DNA of 28,044 nucleotides from an uncultured Lachnospiraceae bacterium (GCA_910587895.1 CAJUOE010000167.1:1-28044); one strand, 5' to 3'. Numbered from the stretch's first letter, positions 8,913 through 18,318 are shown. Numbers and translations are program-made. Notes: a model not told the origin generated them from the letters alone.

Positions 8913-10274
8913 ATGAAGAGAAGAGAGCAATACAAGCATTTGTTGAACCTGATTGCGAGCGGGATTATGCTGCTCATTGAGGCGGTCATGTTCGGATATA
9001 CATGGTATATGGTATACACACCGATGCTGGCAAAGGCGCATCGTTTCTGGAACAGGGGAAACTGGGCGGTTATCGGTATGTATGTTTTAATTATGTATTT
9101 TTTTACAAGGACATACGGCGGATACCGGATCGGGTATCTGCGCTTTGCCGACATCTGTCTGTCCCAAATCCTTGCAATATTATGTACCAACGTGGTTGGG
9201 TACATCCAGATCTGTATGATTTCCAATAAATATATGCCGGTGCATCCGATGGCTGCGCTGACGGGCGCGGAACTTCTGGCAATCCTGCCGGGGGTTTATC
9301 TGGTGCGCTTTCTCTATACGAGGCTGTATCCGCCGAGACGGATGATTGTCATATATGGAGAGCATTCTCCGGATGATTTAATTCAGAAAATCAATTCCCG
9401 CAAAGATAAATACAATGTCTGTGCCACTGCCAGCGTATATATGGGCTATAAGCCTTTATATGAAAAGATTATGGATTATGATGCGGTGGTGCTCTGCGAT
9501 TTGCCGACGAAGATGCGCAATCCGATTTTGAAATTCTGTTTTGACCAGAACAAGCGGACATATATTACGCCTAAGATTTCCGACATTATTCTGAATGGAA
9601 CAGAGGCGATCCACCTGTTCGACTCTCCGCTGATGCTTTCACGCAACCGGGGGCTTACGATTGAACAGCGGTTCGTGAAACGTACGATGGACATTGTGTT
9701 ATCGCTGATTGCCCTGATCCTGTCTTCGCCAGTGCTGCTTTTGATTGCCGTGGCTATTAAACTGTATGACAGAGGGCCGGTATTCTATAAGCAGGAGCGG
9801 CTGACGCGTGATGGTGAAATTTTTAAGATTATCAAGTTCCGCAGTATGCGCATGGATTCGGAGGCGGACGGCGCGCAGCTTGCCAAAAAAGACGACAGCC
9901 GGATTACGCCGGTAGGGCGGGTAATCCGCAGAATCCATTTTGATGAGCTTCCGCAGCTCTTCAACATCCTCAAAGGAGAGATGTCTTTTGTGGGACCGAG
10001 GCCGGAACGTGAGGAGATTGCAAACGAGTATGAAACTGTGATTCCGGAATTTAGCTTTCGCCTGAAAGTCAAGGCGGGGCTTACCGGATATGCGCAGGTA
10101 TACGGGAAATACAACACAACGCCGTATGACAAATTAAAGCTTGATTTGACCTATATTGAGACTTATTCATTCTGGCTGGATTTAAAATTGATGCTGATGA
10201 CGTTCAAGATTATTTTCCAGAAGGAGAATACAGAAGGGATTGAACAGGGACAGGTAACTGCTGTGAGAAAGTGA
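8913..10274 (+). CDS. Polyprenyl-phosphate hexose-1-phosphate transferase (WbaP/CpsE-like initiator)
   Basis: A 453-residue membrane enzyme of the bacterial sugar transferase family. It moves a sugar-1-phosphate from a nucleotide sugar onto undecaprenyl phosphate and so starts glycan synthesis on the inner face of the membrane. Four N-terminal hydrophobic segments (about 12-38, 50-66, 80-103, 119-136) are followed by a Rossmann-like linker (about 142-240). The catalytic domain (255-440) has its own membrane helix (about 262-284), KFRSMRM (308-314), the D344-E345 dyad in HFDELPQLFN, FVGPRPE (359-365) and AGLTGYAQV. Length is as expected for the PHPT group. AAAGGAT at the end of the preceding gene serves as ribosome site, and the gap is only 4 nt. 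The sugar (glucose, galactose or HexNAc type) cannot be told. Confidence 0.95.
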   Translation: MKRREQYKHLLNLIASGIMLLIEAVMFGYTWYMVYTPMLAKAHRFWNRGNWAVIGMYVLIMYFFTRTYGGYRIGYLRFADICLSQILAILCTNVVGYIQICMISNKYMPVHPMAALTGAELLAILPGVYLVRFLYTRLYPPRRMIVIYGEHSPDDLIQKINSRKDKYNVCATASVYMGYKPLYEKIMDYDAVVLCDLPTKMRNPILKFCFDQNKRTYITPKISDIILNGTEAIHLFDSPLMLSRNRGLTIEQRFVKRTMDIVLSLIALILSSPVLLLIAVAIKLYDRGPVFYKQERLTRDGEIFKIIKFRSMRMDSEADGAQLAKKDDSRITPVGRVIRRIHFDELPQLFNILKGEMSFVGPRPEREEIANEYETVIPEFSFRLKVKAGLTGYAQVYGKYNTTPYDKLKLDLTYIETYSFWLDLKLMLMTFKIIFQKENTEGIEQGQVTAVRK

Positions 10275-10275
10275 T

Positions 10276-11022
10276 ATGCAAGAACAACCACTCGTGTCGG
10301 TCATCATGCCGGCATACAATGCAGAAAAATATATGGAAGACGCCATCCAGTCCGTACTGGTTCAGGATGTGCCGCTGGAGCTTTTGATTATCGACGACTG
10401 CTCCACAGATGCTACGGCAGAGATTGCCGGAAAATATGCGGATGGGAAACGGGTGATCCTGCTGCGCAATGAGAAGAACCAGGGAGTGGCCGAGAGCCGC
10501 AACATTGGCATCCGGCGCGCCGCAGGAACTTATATTGCATTTCTGGACGCGGACGACTGGTGGGCTAAAGGTAAGCTCGCATGTCAGTGCAGGAGGCTTA
10601 AAGAAACCGGACGGGTGCTGTGCTGTACCGGGCGGGAACTGATGAATGCGGACGGGACAAGCCAGGGAAAAGTGATTGGCGTGCCGGATGAGATTACCTA
10701 CTCGATGCTGCTTAAGACGAACCGGATTCCCTGTTCGTCCGTGGTGGTAAAGGCGGAGGCCGTGAGAGATTTTTATATGTGCCACGATGAACTTCATGAG
10801 GATTACATTCTGTGGCTGCGCATCCTGAAAAAATATGGGGCTGCGCTTGGCATCAACGAGCCATTTCTTAAATCCAGGATGAGCCGTGGCGGGAAGTCGA
10901 GGAATAAGCTGAAATCAGCAAAAATGATGTTTGGTTCCTATCGTTTTGTGGGGCTTGGGGTGTTGCAGTCCTGTTGGTATTTCCTCATGTATACGTTAAA
11001 TGGATTTTTAAAATATATGTAG
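10276..11022 (+). CDS. GT2 family glycosyltransferase
   Basis: A 248-residue single-domain GT-A enzyme. Visible are VSVIMPAYN (7-15), IIDDCSTD (38-45) for nucleotide binding, FLDADDWW (89-96) carrying the DxD metal site, and HEDYILW (174-180) with the likely catalytic base D176. All key acidic residues are present. It starts 1 nt after the stop of the initiator gene with no good ribosome site of its own, so translation is probably coupled. As the first transferase after the initiator it may add the second sugar, but that is inference. The last 25 residues are hydrophobic (VLQSCWYFLMYTLNGFL) and may rest on the membrane. Confidence 0.94.
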   Translation: MQEQPLVSVIMPAYNAEKYMEDAIQSVLVQDVPLELLIIDDCSTDATAEIAGKYADGKRVILLRNEKNQGVAESRNIGIRRAAGTYIAFLDADDWWAKGKLACQCRRLKETGRVLCCTGRELMNADGTSQGKVIGVPDEITYSMLLKTNRIPCSSVVVKAEAVRDFYMCHDELHEDYILWLRILKKYGAALGINEPFLKSRMSRGGKSRNKLKSAKMMFGSYRFVGLGVLQSCWYFLMYTLNGFLKYM

Positions 11023-11042
11023 ACGAAAGGTGGAGAATGATT

Positions 11043-11819
11043 ATGAAAGAGAGAATCAGGAATTTTTTCCGATACCGCTACCTCTTGTGGGAGCTGGTAA
11101 AAAAAGGCATCAAATTAAAGTACAGGAGGTCTTACCTGGGTATTTTGTGGTCCTTGCTGGAACCTCTTCTTACGATGGTTGTGCTGACTTTCATATTCGG
11201 GACGTTGCTTGGGCATAATGAGAAGACATTTGCCGTGTATGTCCTCTCCGGACGCCTGTTGTACAGCTTTTTTTCTATGGCGACGAACTCAGCGCTTCGC
11301 TCTGTGCGGGGAAATGCGGCGATGATTAAAAAAGTATACGTACCCAAATACCTCTACCCTTTGTCCGGCATTTTGTTTAATTACGTAATTTTCCTGCTTT
11401 CGCTTATCATTCTGGCAGTGGTCTCCCTGGTGCAGGGCGTATACCCGACGTGGCGTACGTTGGAGATGGTTATTCCGCTGATTCTTTTGCTGCTGTTCTC
11501 CTTCGGCGTGGGAATGATATTGGCGACCGTAGGAGTATTTTTCCGTGATATGGAGTATCTCTGGAACGTAGCGCTGATGCTTGTCATGTATACCTGCGCC
11601 ATCTTCTATTATCCGGACGGCCTGATGAAGAGCGGGAAAGGCTGGGTGCTGAAGATAAATCCGCTGTACAGTATTATTTCGTGTTTCCGTGATACGCTGT
11701 TCGGGGATCCTATGAACATGAAAATGCTGCTGTATGCAGGGGTAAGCAGCCTTGTTGTAGTAGTATTTGGCGTGTGGATTTTTTATAAGAAACAGGACGA
11801 GTTCATTTTGCACATATAA
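11043..11819 (+). CDS. Second ABC-2 exporter permease (TagG/Wzm-like)
   Basis: A 258-residue polytopic membrane protein with about six hydrophobic stretches. Its start, LKYRRSYLGILWSLLEPLLTM, is the family hallmark and parallels the permease at 2108. Later WNVALMLVMYTCAIFYYPDGL and KINPLYSIISCFRDTLF match the ABC-2 exporter pattern. The frame is open back to 10974, but that would overlap the GT2 gene. AGGTGG at 11028-11033 lies 9 nt before the ATG at 11043 and only 3 nt before an ATG at 11037, so 11043 is preferred; 11037 would add two residues. It pairs with the ATPase 12 nt downstream. The two permeases are clearly different, so this is not a recent duplication. Confidence 0.92.
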   Translation: MKERIRNFFRYRYLLWELVKKGIKLKYRRSYLGILWSLLEPLLTMVVLTFIFGTLLGHNEKTFAVYVLSGRLLYSFFSMATNSALRSVRGNAAMIKKVYVPKYLYPLSGILFNYVIFLLSLIILAVVSLVQGVYPTWRTLEMVIPLILLLLFSFGVGMILATVGVFFRDMEYLWNVALMLVMYTCAIFYYPDGLMKSGKGWVLKINPLYSIISCFRDTLFGDPMNMKMLLYAGVSSLVVVVFGVWIFYKKQDEFILHI

Positions 11820-11831
11820 GGAGAAAATGCG

Positions 11832-12566
11832 ATGGGCAATATCATAAAAGTTGACAATGTAAGCATGAAATTCAATCTCAGCCAGGAAAAGGTAGACAGT
11901 ATCAAAGAATACGTTATCAAGTTCCTGAAACGTGAGATACAGTACAATGAGTTCTGGGCGCTCAAGAATATCAGTTTCAACATGCAAAAGGGCGAACGTT
12001 TGGGAATCCTTGGATTGAACGGAGCGGGAAAGAGTACGCTGCTGAAAGTGATTGCGGGCGTTTTTAAGCCCACGGAAGGAAAGGTGGAGCGTCATGGCGT
12101 GCTGGCGCCGATGCTGGAACTGGGCGCCGGGTTTGATATGCAGTATACCGGAGCGGAGAACATCTATCTCTACGGTTCCGTGCTGGGATACAGCAAGGCC
12201 TTCATTGAGGAGCGGTTTGATGAGATTGTGGCATTTTCTGAATTAAAAGAGTTTATAGATGTTCCACTGAAAAATTATTCCTCCGGTATGCGCGCGCGCC
12301 TGGGGTTTTCGATTGCTACAATTGTTGAGCCGGATATCCTGATTCTGGACGAGGTATTATCCGTTGGAGACGCCAAATTCCGCAAGAAGAGTGAGAAAAA
12401 GGTTATGGATATGTTTGACAAAGGCGTGACCGTACTGTTTGTTTCCCATTCGCTGGAACAGGTGGAGCGTCTGTGCAACAAGGCAATGATCCTGGAACAT
12501 GGAAAAATGCTGGAATACGGCGATATCAGCAAAGTGGCGGAAACATACCGCAAGATTATAGAATAA
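11832..12566 (+). CDS. Second ABC exporter ATPase (TagH-like, no carbohydrate-binding tail)
   Basis: A 244-residue ATPase powering the neighbouring permease. Visible are Walker A GLNGAGKST (61-69), signature YSSGMRARL (149-157), Walker B ILILDEVLSVGD (169-180) and H-loop H206 (SHS). The YTGAENIYLYG insert is typical of polysaccharide and teichoic acid exporters. Unlike the ATPase at 2950 it ends right after the nucleotide-binding domain, so it has no Wzt tail to recognise a polymer end. AAGGAG at the end of the permease gene lies about 8 nt before the ATG. In known systems an exporter without the tail moves polymers whose length is not read by a cap, so a different cargo is inferred. Confidence 0.94.
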   Translation: MGNIIKVDNVSMKFNLSQEKVDSIKEYVIKFLKREIQYNEFWALKNISFNMQKGERLGILGLNGAGKSTLLKVIAGVFKPTEGKVERHGVLAPMLELGAGFDMQYTGAENIYLYGSVLGYSKAFIEERFDEIVAFSELKEFIDVPLKNYSSGMRARLGFSIATIVEPDILILDEVLSVGDAKFRKKSEKKVMDMFDKGVTVLFVSHSLEQVERLCNKAMILEHGKMLEYGDISKVAETYRKIIE

Positions 12567-12578
12567 CGAGGAACTGTT

Positions 12579-13778
12579 ATGGAACAGACGTTTTGGGGCA
12601 AGTTAAAGAGGGTGAAACTGAGCGACCTCTTTCATATATTTAAATTTTTGGCTGCGTGGGTCATCTGTCTCTTCCTCAGGGGGAAACATAAGGATTTATG
12701 GCTAATTTGCGATACCGAGAATGAGGCGCGGGACAATGGGTACTGGCTTTTTAAATATGTGCGCGAACACCACCCCGAGCAGGAGGCGGCATATGCCATC
12801 AACCGCCATTCCCCGGACTATGAGCGGGTGGCGGCGCTTGGCAAAACCGTTCACTATGGCAGCCTGAAACATTGGATCTATTATCTTCTGGCAAGTAAAA
12901 ATATCAGCTCACAGAAAATGGGCAAGCCAAATGCAGCCATCTGCTATGTTCTGGAAGTCTATGGGATTCTTAAGAATGTGAGGGTTTTTTTGCAGCATGG
13001 CATTATCATGGCGGATTTGAGTTACCTGTATTATCCGCACACGAAGATGCGGCTGTTTGTATGCAGCACATACAAAGAATGGAAATATGTAAATGACAAT
13101 TACGGCTATCCCGAAGGCTATGTGCAGCAGCTTGGGATCTGCCGCCTGGATGGGCTGCATGATTTTCAGGTAAAGAAGGGGCAGATCTTGATTATGCCGA
13201 CCTGGAGGATGTATATCCGCAATGATATACGAAGCGTGAGCCGGGAAAAGGCTTTGGAGGAATTTCAGGCGACCGAGTATTTCCGGTATTGGAACGCGCT
13301 GTTAAACCGGGAAGGGTTGTATGCACTGGCAGAAGAGTATGATTTGCAGATTGTGTTTTATCCGCACCGGGAAATGCAGCGTTTCCTGGATGCATTTGAG
13401 ATCAGCCATCCGCGCGTTACCGTTGCCTCCTGGCCGCAGTACGATGTGCAGGAGCTGCTGAAGAGTTCCGCTTATCTGATTACGGACTTTTCCAGTGTGG
13501 CGCTCGATTTTGCTTATATGAAAAAACCACTGCTCTATTATCAGTTTGATACCGAAAAATACCGCCAGAGCCATAATGCGAGCGGTGATTTTGACTATGA
13601 GAAAGACGGATTCGGACCCGTTGTCCACGATGCGGATGAGATTATTGAGAAGTTAAGGCAGAGTGCAGAGAGAGGGTTTGAGAATGAAGAGGTCTATCTC
13701 AAACGCCATGCATCCTATTTTGATTTATGGGATAAGGACAATTGCAGGCGTAATTATGAGGCGATAAAAAGCATTTAG
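12579..13778 (+). CDS. CDP-glycerol glycerophosphotransferase family protein (TagB/TagF-like)
   Basis: A 399-residue GT-B enzyme of the Glyphos_transf family, which transfers polyol phosphate from a CDP-polyol to a growing teichoic-type polymer. A hydrophobic or amphipathic stretch (22-34, KFLAAWVICLFLR) could serve as monotopic membrane contact, as in TagB/TagF. Key motifs are VFLQHG (H140), MPTWR (206-210), FYPHRE (H263) and YLITDFSSVALDFAY (299-313). The two histidines match those needed in TagF. Its length is that of a single-domain transferase. GAGGA precedes the ATG, 12 nt after the ATPase gene. Whether it adds one primer unit (TagB-like) or polymerises, and whether it uses glycerol, ribitol or another polyol phosphate, cannot be told. 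Confidence 0.94.
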   Translation: MEQTFWGKLKRVKLSDLFHIFKFLAAWVICLFLRGKHKDLWLICDTENEARDNGYWLFKYVREHHPEQEAAYAINRHSPDYERVAALGKTVHYGSLKHWIYYLLASKNISSQKMGKPNAAICYVLEVYGILKNVRVFLQHGIIMADLSYLYYPHTKMRLFVCSTYKEWKYVNDNYGYPEGYVQQLGICRLDGLHDFQVKKGQILIMPTWRMYIRNDIRSVSREKALEEFQATEYFRYWNALLNREGLYALAEEYDLQIVFYPHREMQRFLDAFEISHPRVTVASWPQYDVQELLKSSAYLITDFSSVALDFAYMKKPLLYYQFDTEKYRQSHNASGDFDYEKDGFGPVVHDADEIIEKLRQSAERGFENEEVYLKRHASYFDLWDKDNCRRNYEAIKSI

Positions 13779-13791
13779 CAGGAGAGAAACG

Positions 13792-15426
13792 ATGTCTGAG
13801 GAAGCAAGAGAGATAAAGGTCAAAACCAGAAAATTTTCCCTGAGGAAAGGCAGGCTTAGAATTTGTTTTTCCGTTTTGGACGAGGGCTTGCAGATTAAAG
13901 GGATGTTCCTGAAAAAACGCAATGCACTGGAGGAAGTACATGTGCCGTTTCAGTTATCATGCAGGGGGAATGTTTATGATGCCCGGATTGATTTGGAAAA
14001 GCAGGAGTTTGAATATGCCTTCTGGGATGTGGTGGCGCTTGTGGATGACGGAGCGCAGACGTATGAGGCAATTCTGGGAGGGCAGCGCGTAAGCCTGAAA
14101 CTTCGGCTGATTCTGTTTCCGCGCTGGTATCGCAAAGCCCATGATTCGATCATTTATCCATTTGTCAACGGTTCCAGGCAGTTTACGATCCAGTCACGGG
14201 AATACAACAGGGGCTATGATTCTTTCTGGTTTTTGTGTAAGGAGTATCTGGCATTGTTCTGTTATTTTATTCTCAAGCCATACTGGGATCATAAGAAACT
14301 GTGGCTGATCTGCGAGAAGTTCTCCGCGATGGCGCAGGATAACGGGTTGTATTTCTTCCGCTACTGCATGGAGCAGCTGCCGGAAAAGGAGAAGAAACAT
14401 ATTCTATATGTGATAGACAAAAAAGCTCCCGATTATCAGGCGGTGAAACAATACGACCAAAATGTCATCCAGTTTATGAGTTTCCGTTACATGATTTATC
14501 TTTGTGCGGCACAGTATCTGATTTCTTCCGATGCAATCCGGCATTTTTATATCTGGGATTCCCCCAACAGCGTCTTTAAGGTGCTGTATCAGGCAAGAAA
14601 GCATATCATCTTCCTTCAGCATGGGGTGATGGCGTTCAAGCAATGCCACCGTACGTTCCACAAGCTGGGCGGAAACCGCATGGCGCTGTTTGTCACCTCC
14701 TCACAATTTGAGCAGGATATTATCTATGATTATTTTGAATATGACAGGGATGAGATCATTATTACCGGTCTGCCCCGGTGGGATATTTTGCACGATACCT
14801 CCGATATGGGGCATAAGGAAATTTTGCTGATGCCTACCTGGCGGAGCTGGCTGGAGTACGCATCAGCGGAGGAATTTGCAAAGAGCGATTATTTTCTGAA
14901 TTATGAATCATTGTTAAAAAGCAAGGAGCTGCACGAGCTGTTGGAGCAAGCGGATGTTACGTTGAATTTTTACATCCATCCCAAGTTCCGGGAGCATATC
15001 GGACAATTTGAAAATGGATGTAAGAGGATTCGCCTGATTCCCTTCGGGGAGCAGCCCTTAAACCAGCTTCTCATGAGCTGCCATATGTTGATTACAGATT
15101 ATTCTTCTGTGGCGTGGGATGTGTATTATCAGGAAAAGCCGGTGGTATTCTTCCCCTTTGATTTTGCCACCTATCAGGAGGTGCAGGGCAGCTATGTCGA
15201 TATCGAGAAAGATGCGTTTGGCGATGTGGTGCATACCCTGCCGGAGCTTTTGCAAAGCATCCGTAAGTATATTGAGAACCGATTTAAGGAAGAGCCGCAA
15301 TATGCGGCGCGGCGTGATTACCTGCTGCCGTTGCGGGATGACAAAAACAGCGAGCGCATTTATCAGGAGATTAAGAAGGCGAGGCCGGGAAAGAAACTGG
15401 ATATTATGGGAAAGCTGCGGCTCTAA
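13792..15426 (+). CDS. CDP-glycerol glycerophosphotransferase family protein with N-terminal beta module
   Basis: A 544-residue member of the same family as the gene at 12579. Residues 12-110 form a beta-rich module of the kind seen in TagF-like enzymes. The GT-B catalytic part (about 165-530) contains IIFLQHGVM (H277), LMPTWRSW (347-353), FYIHPKFR (H396) and LITDYSSVAWD (433-443). It starts 13 nt after the previous stop behind AGGAGAG. It is probably the last gene of the long operon, although no clear terminator hairpin was seen in the following 50 nt. Having two such transferases in a row suggests a primase/polymerase pair or two distinct polyol-phosphate linkages. Confidence 0.94.
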   Translation: MSEEAREIKVKTRKFSLRKGRLRICFSVLDEGLQIKGMFLKKRNALEEVHVPFQLSCRGNVYDARIDLEKQEFEYAFWDVVALVDDGAQTYEAILGGQRVSLKLRLILFPRWYRKAHDSIIYPFVNGSRQFTIQSREYNRGYDSFWFLCKEYLALFCYFILKPYWDHKKLWLICEKFSAMAQDNGLYFFRYCMEQLPEKEKKHILYVIDKKAPDYQAVKQYDQNVIQFMSFRYMIYLCAAQYLISSDAIRHFYIWDSPNSVFKVLYQARKHIIFLQHGVMAFKQCHRTFHKLGGNRMALFVTSSQFEQDIIYDYFEYDRDEIIITGLPRWDILHDTSDMGHKEILLMPTWRSWLEYASAEEFAKSDYFLNYESLLKSKELHELLEQADVTLNFYIHPKFREHIGQFENGCKRIRLIPFGEQPLNQLLMSCHMLITDYSSVAWDVYYQEKPVVFFPFDFATYQEVQGSYVDIEKDAFGDVVHTLPELLQSIRKYIENRFKEEPQYAARRDYLLPLRDDKNSERIYQEIKKARPGKKLDIMGKLRL

Positions 15427-15460
15427 CGAATAGCGCGGGCTGAACTGTTACCATATAGCT

Positions 15461-15503
15461 GGAAATATTTTCCTTGACAGAAGGGATGATAATATCCTAT
15501 ATT
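15461..15503 (+). promoter_or_regulatory. Sigma-A-type promoter with abutting palindrome
   Basis: A perfect -35 TTGACA at 15474-15479 and a -10 TATATT at 15498-15503 are separated by 18 bp. Directly against the -35 lies the inverted repeat GGAAA-tat-TTTCC at 15461-15473, a possible operator or upstream element. It would give the 906-residue enzyme its own transcript with a leader of about 60 nt. Confidence 0.75.
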
Positions 15504-15517
15504 GAGGTATGGGATTG

Positions 15518-15541
15518 GATATAAAGATATAAAGATATAAA
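15518..15541 (+). repeat. Three perfect 8-bp tandem repeats in the leader
   Basis: gatataaa is repeated three times without error at 15518-15525, 15526-15533 and 15534-15541, between the promoter and the GGAG ribosome site. Loss or gain of units by slippage would change leader length and folding but not the reading frame. Confidence 0.9.
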
Positions 15542-15569
15542 GAAGTGAAAAGAAGGGAATGGAGTAATT

Positions 15570-18290
15570 ATGAACGAGGCAAAGACGTATAAGGTATCTG
15601 TTGTAACGGCGGTATACAATGTGGAAGATTATCTGGAAGAGATGGTGGAGAGCATTATCGCCCAGACCATTGGCTTTGAGAATATCCAGCTGATTCTGGT
15701 GGATGACGGCTCAGAGGATGATTCCTGGGCAATTTGTGAGCGTTATATGAAGCAGTATCCGGATAATGTGGTGGCGATCCATAAGGAGAATGGCGGGGTC
15801 AGCTCAACGAGAAACGAAGGGCTGAAACATGTGCGGGGAGAGTATGTGAACTTTACGGACTCCGATGATATACTGGAAGAGGATGCATTGGAGAAGATGT
15901 ATAAGTTCCTGAAAGCTAATGAGCAGTGGATCGACGTGGTTGCCATCAAGATGATGTTCTTTGGCGGAAGAGAAGGAGAACATGCGCTCAACTACAAATT
16001 TAAAAGAACCAGGGTTGTGGAGCTGCGCAAGGACTATATGCATATCCAGCTTTCCATGAGCAGCGCCCTGATTAAGAGCAGCTGTTTTGAGAACCGGAGA
16101 TTTGACGAGTCCCTGTCTTATGCGGAGGACGCAAAGGTCCTGCTTGATATTTTTCTGGATAAGATGAGGTATGGAGTGGTAAGCGATACCGCATATCTGT
16201 ACCGCAAGCGCGTGGAGGGAACGTCTGCAATTGATACGGGAAGAAAAAGGAAGGCATATTATATACCGTATATGGAGAAATTCAATGTCTATTCCCTGGA
16301 AAATGCGCTGGCAAGGAAGGGATATATCCCTAAGTTCGTACAATACACCTGTATGTACGATTTGCAGTGGCGATTGAGATATAAAAGGCTGATAGAAGAA
16401 GATGTTCTTACCGAGGAAGAGGTAACACGGTATAAAGAACTCATAGTCAAGGCGTTATCCTATATTGAGGATTCCATTATTCAGGAGCAGAGATTCATTA
16501 CCGGCGGCATGAAGGCGGCAATTACGTTGTTAAAGGAGCAGAACCGGGGAAGGAAAGAAGTGATTCCCTATACGCAGGATATCAAAATTTGCATTAAGGA
16601 TATAGCGTATACAGCGGCAGCCTTTTATAAGGTATATTATGAATTTATTACAATTGAGAAGAATGAGATTATATTGGAAGGAAATCTCCGGTATGCTGTG
16701 GAGCTTGAGGATGATGTTGAGGTCTTTTTGAAGGGGAAAGGCGACAACGGAAAGACTGTCAGGCATAAGGCGCAGCTCTCCAACCGGGAAGAACGCTGCG
16801 GATATTGCATGAATGAGATGATTACCGTGGCAAAAGGTTTCCGCTGTGTGATTGACCGAAAGAAACTGTCCAATGAGACGCAATTTGAGATCTGCCTGTG
16901 TTACAAGGGGCAGGAGATTTCGTGGAAGAACATAGGGTTCTTAAAGTTTTTCCCGCTTACGGAATTGATGGAATTCAGCTACATGTACCACGATGGCATC
17001 CTTCTCACATATTCCGATAATAAGCTGATACTGAAAAAGACGAGGAATATAGCGCGGATAAAAGCCTGTGAAAAGAAATACCAGCAGGAGATGCGCAATC
17101 CGGGAGAGGGATTGGAGATATCCAAAGAGGATATTGCGTTGAGAAATCTTTATTTCCGACGAAAAAAATCCAGGAAAAAGGAAATCTGGCTGATCAGTGA
17201 CCGGGTAGGAAAGGCAGATGACAACGGAGAGGCACTTTTTACGTATATGAATACGGTGCAGAAAGATTCTGGGATTGAGACATATTTTGTACTGGATAAG
17301 GAGTCCGAGGATTATGAGCGTTTGTCTAAAATTGGCAAAGTGGTGCCCTTTCTTTCTGCGGAGCATAAACGATTGTTTATCCTATGTGATAAGATCATCT
17401 CTTCACAGGGGGAAGACTATGTCTTTCACCCGCTGTTTGCGCAGTCATACCTGTACAGAGATATTATGTATGATCATAAGTTTGTATTTTTGCAGCATGG
17501 CGTGACGCAGAATGACCTGAGCGGGTGGCTCAGAAGGACCAATAAGAATATCAGCATGTTTGTGACTACGACACATATGGAGCATCAGTCTATTCTGGAC
17601 TATGATTACGGATATGATGAGACACAGGTAAAATGCGTCGGTTTTCCGAGGTTTGATTATCTCAATGATAACTCGCAAAGCAAACGTATTATCACCTTTA
17701 TGCCTACCTGGCGTGCCTACCTTGTAGGAAGATATGACGCCAAATCGGATAAGAGAGTGTTGGAAGCAGGATTTGAGGATAGCAATTACTGCCAGATGTA
17801 CCGGGAAGTTTTCTCGGACAACAGATTGTATGAAATGGCGGAAAAATATGGCTATCAGCTCCAGATTATGCCGCACCCGGCGATGCCTGAGAGATGTTTT
17901 TCTTATTTTAACTGTGGCGATTCCGTAAATATACTGGATAAGAAGACCAGATACCGGGATTTGTTTGCGGATTCCAGCCTGATTGTGACAGATTATTCTT
18001 CCGCAGTGTTTGATTTTGCATATCTTTACAAGCCGGTCTTATATTACCAGAAGGATGCAGAAGAATTTTTCTCTGGAAAGCATACGGTCGAAAAGGGATA
18101 TTTTGAACATCAGAAACATGGTTTTGGAGAGGTAGAATATACAGCCAGTGCGCTGGTAGATCGCATCATTGAATATATGGGACGGGATTGCCAGCTCAAG
18201 GACGTCTACCGCGAAAGGATAGACAAGACGTTTGCTTATCATGACAAAGAAAATTGTAGGAGGGCATACGAGGAGATAAGGAAACTGTGA
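15570..18290 (+). CDS. GT2 / CDP-glycerol glycerophosphotransferase fusion (TagF-like)
   Basis: A 906-residue two-enzyme protein. The N-terminal GT2 domain (about 7-220) is intact: VSVVTAVYNVEDY, LVDDGSED (43-50), a GGVSSTRNEG motif and FTDSDDILEED (95-105) with the DxD site. Residues about 355-490 are a beta-rich linker module. The C-terminal Glyphos_transf GT-B domain (about 535-906) has FLQHGVTQ (H643), MPTWRAY (711-717), MPHPAM (H769) and VTDYSSAVFDFAY (806-818). Such fusions can add a sugar and a polyol phosphate in turn, building a repeating glycosyl-polyol-phosphate chain. It has its own promoter and a GGAG site 7 nt before the ATG. The catalytic C-terminus closely resembles that of the gene at 22859, so the two are paralogues. 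The substrates are unknown. Confidence 0.95.
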   Translation: MNEAKTYKVSVVTAVYNVEDYLEEMVESIIAQTIGFENIQLILVDDGSEDDSWAICERYMKQYPDNVVAIHKENGGVSSTRNEGLKHVRGEYVNFTDSDDILEEDALEKMYKFLKANEQWIDVVAIKMMFFGGREGEHALNYKFKRTRVVELRKDYMHIQLSMSSALIKSSCFENRRFDESLSYAEDAKVLLDIFLDKMRYGVVSDTAYLYRKRVEGTSAIDTGRKRKAYYIPYMEKFNVYSLENALARKGYIPKFVQYTCMYDLQWRLRYKRLIEEDVLTEEEVTRYKELIVKALSYIEDSIIQEQRFITGGMKAAITLLKEQNRGRKEVIPYTQDIKICIKDIAYTAAAFYKVYYEFITIEKNEIILEGNLRYAVELEDDVEVFLKGKGDNGKTVRHKAQLSNREERCGYCMNEMITVAKGFRCVIDRKKLSNETQFEICLCYKGQEISWKNIGFLKFFPLTELMEFSYMYHDGILLTYSDNKLILKKTRNIARIKACEKKYQQEMRNPGEGLEISKEDIALRNLYFRRKKSRKKEIWLISDRVGKADDNGEALFTYMNTVQKDSGIETYFVLDKESEDYERLSKIGKVVPFLSAEHKRLFILCDKIISSQGEDYVFHPLFAQSYLYRDIMYDHKFVFLQHGVTQNDLSGWLRRTNKNISMFVTTTHMEHQSILDYDYGYDETQVKCVGFPRFDYLNDNSQSKRIITFMPTWRAYLVGRYDAKSDKRVLEAGFEDSNYCQMYREVFSDNRLYEMAEKYGYQLQIMPHPAMPERCFSYFNCGDSVNILDKKTRYRDLFADSSLIVTDYSSAVFDFAYLYKPVLYYQKDAEEFFSGKHTVEKGYFEHQKHGFGEVEYTASALVDRIIEYMGRDCQLKDVYRERIDKTFAYHDKENCRRAYEEIRKL

Positions 18291-18318
18291 GATAACATAA
18301 ATAAAATAATTTTGGATG

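Noticed and set aside
11851..11856. TTGACA near the start of the second exporter ATPase
   Set aside because: It lies inside the coding sequence and has no -10 at proper spacing.
11289..12095. 268-codon minus-strand open frame across the second exporter genes
   Set aside because: It spans two well-supported opposite-strand genes, and its histidine- and glutamine-rich translation looks like a shadow frame.
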